Below the pieces are notes generated by a model, which saw only the letters and a program-made list of their open reading frames with translations, did no database searches and was not told where the DNA came from. The translations under genes and the position numbers were made by a program. Below, in pieces: positions 30,125-38,594 of a stretch of 64,000 nucleotides of DNA (its first letter is position 1; each line of letters begins with the position of its first letter). The stretch is from RECO01 sp050485385 (lineage in GTDB: Bacteria; Pseudomonadota; Alphaproteobacteria; Geminicoccales; Geminicoccaceae): assembly GCA_050485385.1 (NCBI GenBank), contig JBJHBG010000002.1:19496-83495 (forward strand), written 5' to 3'.

Positions 30125-31290
30125 GCAGCCTTCTTGACGGCGTCGACGATCTTCTGGGCGGCATCGGCCAGGTCGTCGGCGGGAATGATGGTAAGGCCGG
30201 ATTCGGCCATGATCTTCTTGCCGAGGTCGACGTTGGTGCCCTCGAGGCGGACCACCAGCGGGACCGACAGGTTGACCTCGCGGGCGGCGGCGACCACGCC
30301 CTCGGCGATCACGTCGCAGCGCATGATCCCACCGAAGATGTTGACCAGCACGCCTTCGACGTTCGGGTCGGACAGCAAGAGCTTGAACGCCGCGGTGACC
30401 CGCTCCTTGGTGGCGCCGCCGCCGACGTCGAGAAAGTTGGCGGGCGAGGAGCCGTAGAGCTTGATGATGTCCATCGTCGCCATGGCGAGCCCGGCGCCGT
30501 TCACCATGCAGCCGATCGAGCCGTCGAGCTTGATGTAGTTCAGTTCGTGCCGGCTCGCCTCGACCTCGTGCGGGTCCTCCTCGTCGAGATCGCGCAGCTC
30601 GACGATCTTCGGCTGCCGGTAGAGGGCGTTGCTGTCGAAGTTCATCTTGGCGTCGAGGGCGACGAGATCGCCGCTCTTGGTCACCACCAACGGATTGATC
30701 TCGACTTGGCTGGCGTCGCGCTCGACGAGGCAGGTGTAGAGGCCCTTCATGAAGGCCAACGCCTTCTTCAAGGCCGGACCGGAGAGGCCGAGACCGAAGG
30801 CGAGCTTGCGGCCGTGGAACGCCTGGAAGCCCGCGACCGGATCGATCACCACGCGGATGATCTTCTCGGGCGTGGCCGCCGCCACCTCCTCGATCTCCAC
30901 CCCACCCTCGGTCGAGGCCATGAAGGTGACGCGCGAGGTGGCGCGGTCGATCACGGCACCGAGGTAGAGTTCGCGGGCGATCTCACAGCCGTCCTCGACG
31001 TAGACTCGCTTGACCACGCGGCCCTCGGGCCCGGTCTGGTGGGTCACCAGCGTCATGCCGAGCATGTCGTTGGCGTATTGCCGGACCTCCTCGATCGACT
31101 TGGCGATCTTGACGCCGCCGGCCTTGCCGCGGCCGCCGGCGTGGATCTGCGCCTTGACCACCCAGACCGGCCCGCCCAGATCGCGGGCGGCGCTCTCGGC
31201 CTCTTCGGGCGTGTAGGCGACGTGGCCGGCCAGCACGGCGACGCCGTAGTCGGCGAGCACGCCCTTGGCCTGGTATTCGTGAATGTTCAT
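30121..31290 (-). CDS. sucC: Succinyl-CoA synthetase beta subunit
   Basis: Nucleotide-binding subunit, 389 residues. The ATP-grasp domain opens MNIHEYQAKGVLADYGVAV and contains VVKAQIHAGGRGKAGGVKIA (ATP loop) and EINPLVVTKSGDLVALDAK. The C-terminal ligase domain has GGIMRCDVIAEGVV, typical of the family. Start at the ATG 31290, 16 bp after the mdh stop. Its stop overlaps sucD. Length normal. Confidence 0.96.
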
Positions 31291-31306
31291 ACGTGCCTTC
31301 CCAGCA

Positions 31307-32251
31307 TCAGAGTTCGATGCCGGCGCACAGCCCGCGCACGGCTTCGACCGACTTGTCGAACATCGCCTGCTCGCCGGCGTCGAGTTCGATCTCGACCACC
31401 TTCTCCACGCCGCCCGAACCGATCACCACCGGCACGCCGACGTAGAGCCCGTCGACCCCGTACTGGCCGGTGAGCAGCGCCGCGCAGGGCAAGACCCGCT
31501 TCTTGTCGCGAAGATAGCTCTCGGCCATGGCGATCGCCGAGGCCGCCGGCGCGTAGAAGGCCGAGCCGGTCTTGAGCAGCCCCACGATCTCGGCGCCGCC
31601 GTCGCGGGTCCGCTGCACGATGGCGTCGAGCTTGGCCTGCGTGGTCCAGCCCATCTTCACCAGATCCGGCAACGGAATGCCGGCCACGGTCGAATAGCGG
31701 ACCAGCGGCACCATCGTGTCGCCGTGACCGCCCAGCACGAACGCGGTGACGTCCTCGACCGACACGCCGAACTCCTCGGCGAGGAACCAGCGGAAACGAG
31801 CGCTGTCGAGCACCCCCGCCATGCCGACGACCTTCGACGGCGCGAGGCCCGAGGCCTGCTGCATCACCCAGACCATCGCATCGAGCGGGTTGGTGATGAC
31901 GATGACGAAGGCGTGGGGGCAGTGCTGCCCGATGCCGGCCGCCACGCTCTTGACGATGCCCGTGTTGATGCTGACCAAGTCGTCGCGGCTCATGCCGGGC
32001 TTGCGCGGCACGCCGGCCGTGACGATCACCACGTCGCAGCCGGCGAGGTCGGCATAGTCGTTCGTACCGATCATGTGGCTGTCGAAGCCGTCGACCGGCG
32101 AGCTCTGCACGAGGTCCAGCGCCTTGCCGGCGGGCATGCCCTCGACGACGTCGAACAGGACGACGTCGCCGAGCTCCTTCAGGCCCGCCAAGTGGGCGAG
32201 CGTGCCGCCGATCTGGCCGGCGCCGACGAGTCCGATCTTGTTGCGTGCCAT
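31307..32251 (-). CDS. mdh: Malate dehydrogenase
   Basis: NAD-dependent malate dehydrogenase of the lactate-dehydrogenase-like type, 314 residues; it oxidises malate to oxaloacetate in the TCA cycle. NAD site GLVGAGQIGGTLAHLAGLKE near residue 6; substrate-binding Arg in AGVPRKPGMSRDDL; catalytic His in LGGHGDTMVPLVRY. I chose the ATG at 32251 because the protein then starts MARNKIGLVGAG, as in other alphaproteobacteria. It is the first gene of the run mdh-sucC-sucD-sucA-sucB-lpdA-GNAT-ATP-grasp, so the main promoter of this TCA operon should lie in the 221 bp between it and the divergent RHH-PAS regulator. Confidence 0.96.
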   Translation of the reverse strand: MARNKIGLVGAGQIGGTLAHLAGLKELGDVVLFDVVEGMPAGKALDLVQSSPVDGFDSHMIGTNDYADLAGCDVVIVTAGVPRKPGMSRDDLVSINTGIVKSVAAGIGQHCPHAFVIVITNPLDAMVWVMQQASGLAPSKVVGMAGVLDSARFRWFLAEEFGVSVEDVTAFVLGGHGDTMVPLVRYSTVAGIPLPDLVKMGWTTQAKLDAIVQRTRDGGAEIVGLLKTGSAFYAPAASAIAMAESYLRDKKRVLPCAALLTGQYGVDGLYVGVPVVIGSGGVEKVVEIELDAGEQAMFDKSVEAVRGLCAGIEL

Positions 32252-32387
32252 GATGCATCCCGGGGAGGCGAGAATTCGAGGTGCCGTGGTTCTACAAGCC
32301 GCCCCCCGAACCGACAAGGCGCCCTCGAGGTACCGGCCATCGACCTTTTGGGGTAACGGCCGGCGCCGAGCGCTATCGAGATGGGCT

Positions 32388-32415
32388 AGCGCGCAACGCG
32401 CTCTTAACCTTTAAG
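32388..32415. promoter_or_regulatory. Candidate operator: two adjacent inverted repeats in the mdh / RHH-PAS intergenic region
   Basis: AGCGCG-CAA-CGCGCT (32388-32402) is directly followed by CTTAA-CCT-TTAAG (32403-32415). The second is an A/T-rich 5-bp inverted repeat in a very GC-rich genome, and ribbon-helix-helix regulators bind such short inverted or direct repeats. It lies 58 bp before the RHH-PAS gene and about 137 bp before mdh on the other strand, so it could control either. No T-run follows, so it is unlikely to be a terminator. Confidence 0.35.
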
Positions 32416-32472
32416 GGTCATATTCCGGTACGTGACCAAAGCGGGGTCGCGATTGGCAATTGGGAATGGCCC

Positions 32473-33078
32473 ATGATCCGCAAGACCATGCGCGTCGGCG
32501 ACGTGCGGACGTCGATCAAGCTCGAGACCGAGTTCTGGGACTATCTGCAGGACGTCGCCGGAACCCGCACCATGCGCTTGAGCGCGCTCGTCAACGAGGT
32601 GGCGCTCGCCAGCCCCGACCGCAACAACCTCGCCTCGACGCTGCGCACCTACGCCATCCTGCATGCCCGCAACAACGCGGGCGACCTCAAGGAGCGGGTG
32701 GAGATGCTGGCCCTGGCCGGTTCGACCGACGACCTCAACCGCGTGTTCGACGCCTGTCCGCTACCCGCCCTGATCCTCGACGGCGAACGCAAGATCCGCG
32801 AGATCAACCGCGCCTTCGAACTCTGGCTCAATGTCGACCGCGACGGCACGGCGGGCAAGAAGCTGGACCACATCATGATCCTGCGCGGCCGCGGCCTCGA
32901 GGACTCGTGGCGCGCGCTGTTCGACGGCCGCGGCGCACGCGTCCAGTTCAACGCGACCTATCTCTCGCCGGGCAAGGTGCGCGCCGCCCAGGCGCTGGCC
33001 GTGCCGCTCGCCACCGCCAACGAAGGCGAGGTCGGCGGCGCCCTGGTCATGTACGAGACCCTGGCCGGCCGGCAGTAG
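32473..33078 (+). CDS. Ribbon-helix-helix/PAS fusion regulator
   Basis: A 201-residue protein. Residues about 10-50 (VRTSIKLETEFWDYLQDVAG, then MRLSALVNEVAL) match the RHH_4-type ribbon-helix-helix DNA-binding domain common in alphaproteobacteria. Residues about 90-195 look like a PAS fold: FDACPLPALILDGERKIREI, NRAFELWLNVD, then a C-terminal sheet ending GGALVMYETLAGRQ. A joined RHH and PAS domain suggests a repressor whose DNA binding responds to a ligand, redox state or light. The ATG at 32473 sits directly before the RHH strand. The gene is divergent from the mdh-led TCA operon, making that operon a natural target. Domain calls are by pattern only. Confidence 0.72.
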   Translation: MIRKTMRVGDVRTSIKLETEFWDYLQDVAGTRTMRLSALVNEVALASPDRNNLASTLRTYAILHARNNAGDLKERVEMLALAGSTDDLNRVFDACPLPALILDGERKIREINRAFELWLNVDRDGTAGKKLDHIMILRGRGLEDSWRALFDGRGARVQFNATYLSPGKVRAAQALAVPLATANEGEVGGALVMYETLAGRQ

Positions 33079-33218
33079 TCGCGGGCCGAGACCGGGCGGG
33101 TGGCTCCGCTCGGCCCGCATCGGCCGTGGCCATGCGCGCATTCGTCCGGCTGGACAGGCGACACCGGCGGGTGTCTGTGATGCGCCAGTGACCGGTCGAG
33201 CGGAGAGGTTCAACGCCC

Positions 33219-34724
33219 GTGTCGTCGCCCCTTCGGCGAAGTCCGACTGGCCCCGATCAACGGCGCGAGCTGGCCCTTGCCGCAAGCCTACGGATGGTTG
33301 CCTACGTCGTCGGCATGCTGTTGAGCGCGCTCGGGGCCGTCATGCTGGCGACGGCGGTCGTGGAGGTTTTCGCCGAAACGGCGATCTGGCACTCGTTCTT
33401 CGTTGGCGGCTGCGTCACGACCTTCGTCGGCGTCGCAGCGATGCTCTCGACCCGCGGCCGTCCCGTGACCGAAATCGGCCTCCGCGGCGCCTTCCTACTG
33501 ACGGTCGCGAGTTGGAGTGCTACCGGGCTCTTCGCGGCCATTCCCCTGATGCTCGCGCCGGGCGACCATAGCTACACGGACGCCGTGTTCGAGGCCGTCT
33601 CCGGTCTGACGACGACGGGTTCGACGGTGTTCGTGGGGTTGGACGCGCAGCCGCGCGGCATCCTGTTCTGGCGCGCCGTCCTGCAGTGGGTCGGCGGCAT
33701 CGGCATCATCGCCACCGCCATCGTCATGTTCCCCTTCCTGCGCGTCGGCGGCATGCAGCTCTTCCGCACCGAAAGCTCCGACCGGTCGGAGAAGGTCCTG
33801 GCTCGCGCCGGCGATCTCGGTACGGCGATCCTGACGCTGTACGTCCTCCTCACGGCACTCTGCGCCGCCGCGTACCGGCTCGGCGGCATGAGCGTCTTCG
33901 ATGCCGTCTGCCACGCCATGACCACCTTGGCGACCGGCGGCTTCGCCAACTACGACGCTTCCTTCGCGCACTTCGACTCGGCCCCGATCGAGGCCGCCGG
34001 CATCGTCTTCATGATCGCCGGCGCCCTGCCGTTCCTCGCCTACGTGCGGACGGTCATGGGGGGGCGGCCGATCTGGCAGGATGCGCAGGTGCAGGCCTTC
34101 CTCGTCGCGATCTTGACCTTCTGCCTGGTCGGCGGGCAACTCGCTGCCGGCGCCGGCGGCGAGTGGAGCCGCGAGATGATTCGCGGTGCCTTCAACGTGG
34201 TCTCGATCGTCACCACGACCGGCTATGCCAGCGGCGATTTCCAGAGCTGGGGCTCGTTCGCCACCGGCTTCTTCTTCCTCCTGTTCTTCGTCGGCGGCTG
34301 CACCGGCTCCACCAGCGGCAGCATCAAGGTTCTCCGCTACCAGATCGTCTGGCGGGAGACCGTGCGCCAGTTGGAACGGCTGGTCTCACCCAACCTCGTC
34401 CGCGTCTCGACCCTCGACGGCCGGCCGATCCCGGCGGACGTGGTGCCGTCGGTGCTCGTGTTCCTGTTTCTTTTCTTCAGCAGCATCATGATCGGCACGC
34501 TCGGGCTGGCCGCCACCGGACTCGATCTGGTCACGAGCCTGTCGGGCGCGATGACCGCGCTGACCAACGTCGGCCCCGGCCTCGGCGACGTAATCGGCCC
34601 CGACGGCAATTTCGTCACCCTGCCGGACACGGCGAAGTGGCTGCTGGTCGCCGGCATGCTGCTCGGCCGGCTGGAGGTGTTCACCGTCTACGTGCTGCTC
34701 ACGCCTCATTTCTGGCGCAACTGA
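33219..34724 (+). CDS. trkH: TrkH-type potassium uptake protein
   Basis: Inner-membrane K+ transporter subunit, 501 residues. Four pore-loop segments are visible, each with the filter glycine: GLTTTGSTV, TLATGGFANYD, TTTGYASGD and ALTNVGPGLG. About ten or more hydrophobic segments surround them, as in the SKT family of four M1-P-M2 repeats. The GTG at 33219 is the upstream candidate, with GGAGAGG about 11 nt before it; an ATG at 33294 (MVAYVVG) would also leave the first helix. No trkA gene, the cytoplasmic NAD-binding partner, is nearby. The 140 bp before it hold a 6-bp hairpin (33160-33175) without a T-run. Confidence 0.93.
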   Translation: MSSPLRRSPTGPDQRRELALAASLRMVAYVVGMLLSALGAVMLATAVVEVFAETAIWHSFFVGGCVTTFVGVAAMLSTRGRPVTEIGLRGAFLLTVASWSATGLFAAIPLMLAPGDHSYTDAVFEAVSGLTTTGSTVFVGLDAQPRGILFWRAVLQWVGGIGIIATAIVMFPFLRVGGMQLFRTESSDRSEKVLARAGDLGTAILTLYVLLTALCAAAYRLGGMSVFDAVCHAMTTLATGGFANYDASFAHFDSAPIEAAGIVFMIAGALPFLAYVRTVMGGRPIWQDAQVQAFLVAILTFCLVGGQLAAGAGGEWSREMIRGAFNVVSIVTTTGYASGDFQSWGSFATGFFFLLFFVGGCTGSTSGSIKVLRYQIVWRETVRQLERLVSPNLVRVSTLDGRPIPADVVPSVLVFLFLFFSSIMIGTLGLAATGLDLVTSLSGAMTALTNVGPGLGDVIGPDGNFVTLPDTAKWLLVAGMLLGRLEVFTVYVLLTPHFWRN

Positions 34725-34757
34725 GCGCGCACCCGAATCGGCGCCCGACCGACCCGC

Positions 34758-35363
34758 CTACTCCCTCGGCGCCCGCTTGTTCAGGATACGCTGCAACGTG
34801 CGGCGGTGCATGTTGAGCCGCCGCGCCGTCTCGGAGACGTTGCGGCCGCATTGCTCGAACACGCGCTGGATGTGCTCCCAGCGGACCCGGTCGGGCGACA
34901 TCGGCGCCTCGGGCGGCGGCGGCAGGCCGTCGCGGGTGTGCAGGAGCGCTTCCGCGATCTCGTCGCCGTCGACCGGCTTGGCGAGATAGTCCACGGCCCC
35001 CCGCTTCACCGCCGCGACGGCGGAAGCGATGTTGCCGTAGCCGGTGACCACGGCGACGCGCACCCCCGGCGACCGCTCACCGAGTTCGCCGATGAAGCCC
35101 ATCGCGTTGCCGTCCTCGAGCCGCATGTCGAGAACCGCGAAGCCGAACCGCTTGGCAGCCAGGAACTCCCGCCCCTGCGCCAGCGTTTCGGCGGCATGCA
35201 CGGCGAAGCCGCGCCGCTCCAGCGCACGCGCCAAGGTGCGGCGCAACGGACCGTCGTCGTCGACCAGAAGCAGGTCGGCGTTGCCGGCGACTTGCCGCGG
35301 ATCGATCCCGACCGGCGTGGACGGCGCCTCGGCCGGTCGATGCAGCTGGTTCAGGTCGTCCAT
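34758..35363 (-). CDS. regA: Redox response regulator RegA/ActR/PrrA
   Basis: DNA-binding response regulator, 201 residues, global redox control in alphaproteobacteria. Receiver domain with acidic pocket LLLVDDDGPLRRTL (about 31-44), phosphoacceptor Asp79 in AVLDMRLEDG, and Lys129 in DYLAKPVDG. The C-terminal Fis-type helix-turn-helix NVSETARRLNMHRRTLQRIL is almost invariant in the family. I chose the ATG at 35363, which has AGGGAAG 5 nt upstream; a GTG at 35369 has no spacing to that site. It follows regB by only about 10 bp, so both are made from one transcript. Convergent with trkH. Confidence 0.95.
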   Translation of the reverse strand: MDDLNQLHRPAEAPSTPVGIDPRQVAGNADLLLVDDDGPLRRTLARALERRGFAVHAAETLAQGREFLAAKRFGFAVLDMRLEDGNAMGFIGELGERSPGVRVAVVTGYGNIASAVAAVKRGAVDYLAKPVDGDEIAEALLHTRDGLPPPPEAPMSPDRVRWEHIQRVFEQCGRNVSETARRLNMHRRTLQRILNKRAPRE

Positions 35364-35373
35364 CGACACTTCC

Positions 35374-36696
35374 CTATCGCTGGGCCCGCTCGGGCCACGT
35401 GATCGTCACCGCCGCGCCACGGGCGCGGTTGGCGAACTCCAACTCGGCGCCGGACCGGACGAGGAAGGTGCAGGCGATGAACAAGCCCAGACCGTGCGTG
35501 CCTGTGGCGCCGCGCGTGCTGGCGAAGGGCTCGCCGATCCGCCCCAAAACCTCCGCTGGAAACCCGGGTCCGTCGTCGACGAGGGTGAGAATGGTACGCT
35601 CGGCGCCGACGTCGAGGGTCACGACGACTTCCGACGCCGCAAACGTCACCGCGTTGTCCAACAAATTGGCCAGACCGTGCCGCACCTCGCCCGCCGACGG
35701 GAACGCCGGCTCGCCACGCCCGTCCGCCGTGGCGATCGACAAGCGGATGCCGACGCCCCGACCGTCGTGCTCGGCGACGAGGCGCTCAAGCATTGCCGAC
35801 AGGGGCACGCGGCCGGGCGCGCCCAGCGGCTCGTGCGGCGCACGGTCGGCGAAGCGGTCGAGGATGTCGCCGCAACGCCCAACCTGCTCGTGCAGGAGCC
35901 GCGCATCCTCCGCCGCCGCCGAGCCGGGCGGCAGACGATGCAGCAGTTCCTTGGCAAGGATGCGGATGGTGGAGAGCGGCGTGCCGAGGTCGTGGGCCGC
36001 AGCGGCCGCGAGACCGTCGAGGTCGCCGAGCCGCTGCTCGCGCTCGAGCGCGTACTGGGTGGCCGCGAGGGCGCGGGCCATCCGCCGGCCCTCCTCGGCG
36101 ATGCGCCAAGCGTAGCTGGCGATCAGCGCGGTGCCGAACGTTAGCGCCGCCCACGTCCCCGTGGTGAGCAGGGACGGCAGCCGATAGCCCGGTGCCGCCC
36201 ATGGCACCGCCCCCTGCCCGAAGGCCAAGAGCGAGGTCACGGCGACGACCGTGGCGCAGACCGCGGTGCACCACGCGAGGCCCACGGTGGTCGCGGCCAG
36301 CACCGCCGGGAACAGGAGGAACAGCGCGAACGGATTGGCCAGCGCGCCGGTGAGGGCCAGGAGCCCCCCGATCGCGAGCGCGTCGGTGACGAGCACGAGG
36401 CCCAGTTGGCCCTCGCCCAGGCGCTGCGGCGACTGCATTCGCGTGAGCGTCCACCAGGTGGTCGCCGCGCCGAGGCCGACGAGCGCCAAGAGCGGCACCA
36501 ACGGCAGCGCGATGCCGAGGACGAAATGCACGAACAGTACCGCAAAGCCCTGGCCGCCCACCTGCGTCCAGCGGATTGCGGCGAAGGTGCGGGGACTCAA
36601 GCCGAACGTTCCAGCCAGACCGCCATCGCCGGCCGTCGCTCGCGGCCCGCAAAGGCGCACGGACGTGACCGCCGCGCTCGTGAGCGCGCCGCTCAT
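35374..36696 (-). CDS. regB: Redox sensor histidine kinase RegB/ActS/PrrB
   Basis: Inner-membrane histidine kinase of about 440 residues, partner of RegA. Six hydrophobic segments fill about residues 45-200. The H-box is AAAAHDLGTPLSTI with His235; the ATP domain has GLANLLDNAVTFA, VDDGPGFP and GTHGLGLFIA. A cysteine at 275 (EQVGRCGDIL) sits at the place of the family's redox-active cysteine. The quinone-sensing heptapeptide, usually GGxxNPF, reads GALANPF at 117-123, so the second glycine is alanine. The first 35 residues are unlike the family, and a later start is possible, but no better ribosome site is visible. Confidence 0.92.
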   Translation of the reverse strand: MSGALTSAAVTSVRLCGPRATAGDGGLAGTFGLSPRTFAAIRWTQVGGQGFAVLFVHFVLGIALPLVPLLALVGLGAATTWWTLTRMQSPQRLGEGQLGLVLVTDALAIGGLLALTGALANPFALFLLFPAVLAATTVGLAWCTAVCATVVAVTSLLAFGQGAVPWAAPGYRLPSLLTTGTWAALTFGTALIASYAWRIAEEGRRMARALAATQYALEREQRLGDLDGLAAAAAHDLGTPLSTIRILAKELLHRLPPGSAAAEDARLLHEQVGRCGDILDRFADRAPHEPLGAPGRVPLSAMLERLVAEHDGRGVGIRLSIATADGRGEPAFPSAGEVRHGLANLLDNAVTFAASEVVVTLDVGAERTILTLVDDGPGFPAEVLGRIGEPFASTRGATGTHGLGLFIACTFLVRSGAELEFANRARGAAVTITWPERAQR

Positions 36697-36717
36697 GCTG
36701 GCATCTCGAGCAACGTT

Positions 36718-37512
36718 CTAGCGCGTTCGTCCGATGCCGGAGGCAGGCACCACGATGCCGGACAACTGGACCCCATACGTGGCTTCACCCTGTTGACGGC
36801 TCCGTCTAAAACTAAAGTAGCTCGATCTTTCGTCTAATGTATCCGCCGCCACGTCGTCGACAAGCGTTACGCCACTTTCGTCCAGGTCGTGACGCACGAG
36901 ACCGGCCAGATCGAACGCCCAGCGCGGCTGTCCGTCCCGCGGCGGACGCGGCGAAAACAACACGGTCGCCGTGGCGTTGCGGGCAAGGGCAGCGTCGCGC
37001 ACCAGGGCGTCGACCTCGTAGCTCGGCTGCCGGATGCAGGGGCCGATGGCGGCCCGGCAGCGCGCGGGCTCGGCGCCGAGGCGAGCCATTGCCGCCACTG
37101 CCGCGGGTACCACACCGCCGACGGCGCTACGCCAGCCGGCATGGATCGCGGCGGCGACGCCGGCCTCCGGGTCGACGAGCAGCACCGGCACGCAGTCCGC
37201 CGTCGTCACCGCGAGCACGAGCCCGGCGGTCGCACTCACGACGGCGTCGCCCGCACGCTCGTGCTGGCTCGCCGTCGTCAGCGTCTGCACCTCGACGCCG
37301 TGGACTTGGCGCAGCGTGCAGAGCCGCTCGGCCGGCGCGCCCAAGGCGAGCGCGAAGCGCCGCCGGTTCTCGCGCACGGCCACCCGGTCGTCGCCGCTAC
37401 CGAGCCCGGCATTGGCCGACGCATACGCGCCGCGGCTGACGCCGCCGCGGCGCCCGCCGAAGCCGTGCACGACGCCAACGTCCGCCAGCACGGACGACCT
37501 CGCCTCGATCAC
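36718..37512 (-). CDS. pgeF: PgeF/YfiH family protein (laccase-domain, purine nucleoside phosphorylase-like)
   Basis: A 264-residue protein of the YfiH/PgeF family, known as a peptidoglycan editing factor in E. coli and as a purine nucleoside-cleaving enzyme (FAMIN-like). Metal and active-site pattern: LRQVHGVEV, TTADCVPVLL, AAAIHAGWRS, IGPCIRQPSYEV. Ending FSFRRSRQQGEATYGVQLSG is typical. It overlaps the MidA-like gene by 4 nt, so the two are coupled. The original 'multicopper polyphenol oxidase' name in databases is misleading. Confidence 0.9.
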   Translation of the reverse strand: MIEARSSVLADVGVVHGFGGRRGGVSRGAYASANAGLGSGDDRVAVRENRRRFALALGAPAERLCTLRQVHGVEVQTLTTASQHERAGDAVVSATAGLVLAVTTADCVPVLLVDPEAGVAAAIHAGWRSAVGGVVPAAVAAMARLGAEPARCRAAIGPCIRQPSYEVDALVRDAALARNATATVLFSPRPPRDGQPRWAFDLAGLVRHDLDESGVTLVDDVAADTLDERSSYFSFRRSRQQGEATYGVQLSGIVVPASGIGRTR

Positions 37513-38594
37513 CAGCGGTCTCCTTCGTCGAAACCGGCGGGCACGGGGCCGGCCGGATGGGCCACGGCGAGTATCTTGAAGGCTTCACCCATCGCCCGCG
37601 GATCGAGCAGGCGGCGTATGCCGGCAAAGAGCGTCCGCCGCGCCGCGTCGTCCCGGCCCTGCGCCAGCCGCAAGGCCCTGAGCTCGACGCCCAGCGCCCG
37701 CAGCACCCGCGCCTGCGGCAGCGGCCCGTAGACGGCAGCCCCAGCCGCCGCCGCGGCCTCGGCCAAGGGCCTGAAGTCGACCGCGCTCGACAGGTCGGCC
37801 CAGCCGAGCTGGTCGAGCACGTCGACCGGACGATGCCGCCGCACCGCCTGCAGGGTATCGCGCGCCGCCACGGCCACGCCGCCGTAGTCGACCAACAGCC
37901 CGAGGCCCCCGCGAGCGGCAACAGTCCGGGCAACGGTGGCGGCGACCGCCACGCGCGCCGGCGAAGTCTCGGCCACGGCACCGACCGGGGCGTGGGCGAA
38001 GCGGGCATCGGCCATCGACGCGGGCCGAAGCTGCCACCGCGCGTGGCCGCCCTCGTCCACGACGACGAAGCGCTCGGCCCAGCCCGCGGCGGTGCGCTCG
38101 AACTGGCGGATCGGCAGCGCGTCCAGGAACTCGTTGGCGACGAGGAACAGCGGACGGTCGGTCGGCAGGTCCTCGACGGAGGCGTGCCATGTCGCGGGAA
38201 GGTCCGGCACGGCCGCAGCCTGCGCCGCACGCAGGCTGCGGCTGCGCTCCACCAGATGGACGGCCCACGCGGCTTCGAGACCCGGAATCCGGCCGACCGC
38301 ACGCCAGAGATCGGCGAGCAGGGTGCCGCGTCCGGGGCCGAGCTCGGCGAAGACGGCAGGCGCGGGCGCGCCGCTGCGCTGCCACGTGTCGGCGAGCGCC
38401 AAACCGACCAACTCGCCGAACACCTGCGAAACCTCGGGCGCGGTCACGAAGTCGCCGTCCCGGCCGAACACCGCCGTCGGCGCCCGCTGGTAGTAGCCGT
38501 CCACGTCGGCCGCGACCGCAAGGTCGAACAGGGTCGCGACGTTCACCGGCCCGGCCGCCCGCAGCCGTGCCAAAAGGCCCGGCTCAACCGGCAC
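37509..38594 (-). CDS. MidA/NDUFAF7-like SAM-dependent methyltransferase
   Basis: A 361-residue methyltransferase of the DUF185/MidA/NDUFAF7 family. Its mitochondrial relative methylates an arginine of the complex I 49-kDa subunit during assembly. Features: DGYYQRAPTAVFGRDGDFVT near residue 32, the SAM motif AELGPGRGTLLADLWR near 83, VHLVERSRSLR, and LVANEFLDALPIRQFER. The GTG at 38594 overlaps the end of lgt by 11 bp, and its own stop overlaps pgeF. A role in complex I assembly is inferred from the eukaryotic relative; an NDUFA9-like gene occurs about 10 kb away at 48175. Confidence 0.87.
   Translation of the reverse strand: MPVEPGLLARLRAAGPVNVATLFDLAVAADVDGYYQRAPTAVFGRDGDFVTAPEVSQVFGELVGLALADTWQRSGAPAPAVFAELGPGRGTLLADLWRAVGRIPGLEAAWAVHLVERSRSLRAAQAAAVPDLPATWHASVEDLPTDRPLFLVANEFLDALPIRQFERTAAGWAERFVVVDEGGHARWQLRPASMADARFAHAPVGAVAETSPARVAVAATVARTVAARGGLGLLVDYGGVAVAARDTLQAVRRHRPVDVLDQLGWADLSSAVDFRPLAEAAAAAGAAVYGPLPQARVLRALGVELRALRLAQGRDDAARRTLFAGIRRLLDPRAMGEAFKILAVAHPAGPVPAGFDEGDRW

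Noticed and set aside
32281..32472. Upstream in-frame extension of the RHH-PAS gene
   Set aside because: The extension would cover the intergenic inverted repeats and divergent promoter region, and it encodes a basic, proline-rich stretch with no homologous look; the ATG at 32473 directly precedes the RHH domain.
33160..33175. GACACC-GGCG-GGTGTC hairpin before trkH considered as a terminator
   Set aside because: Stem of six pairs only and no run of T after it; could occur by chance in this GC-rich DNA.
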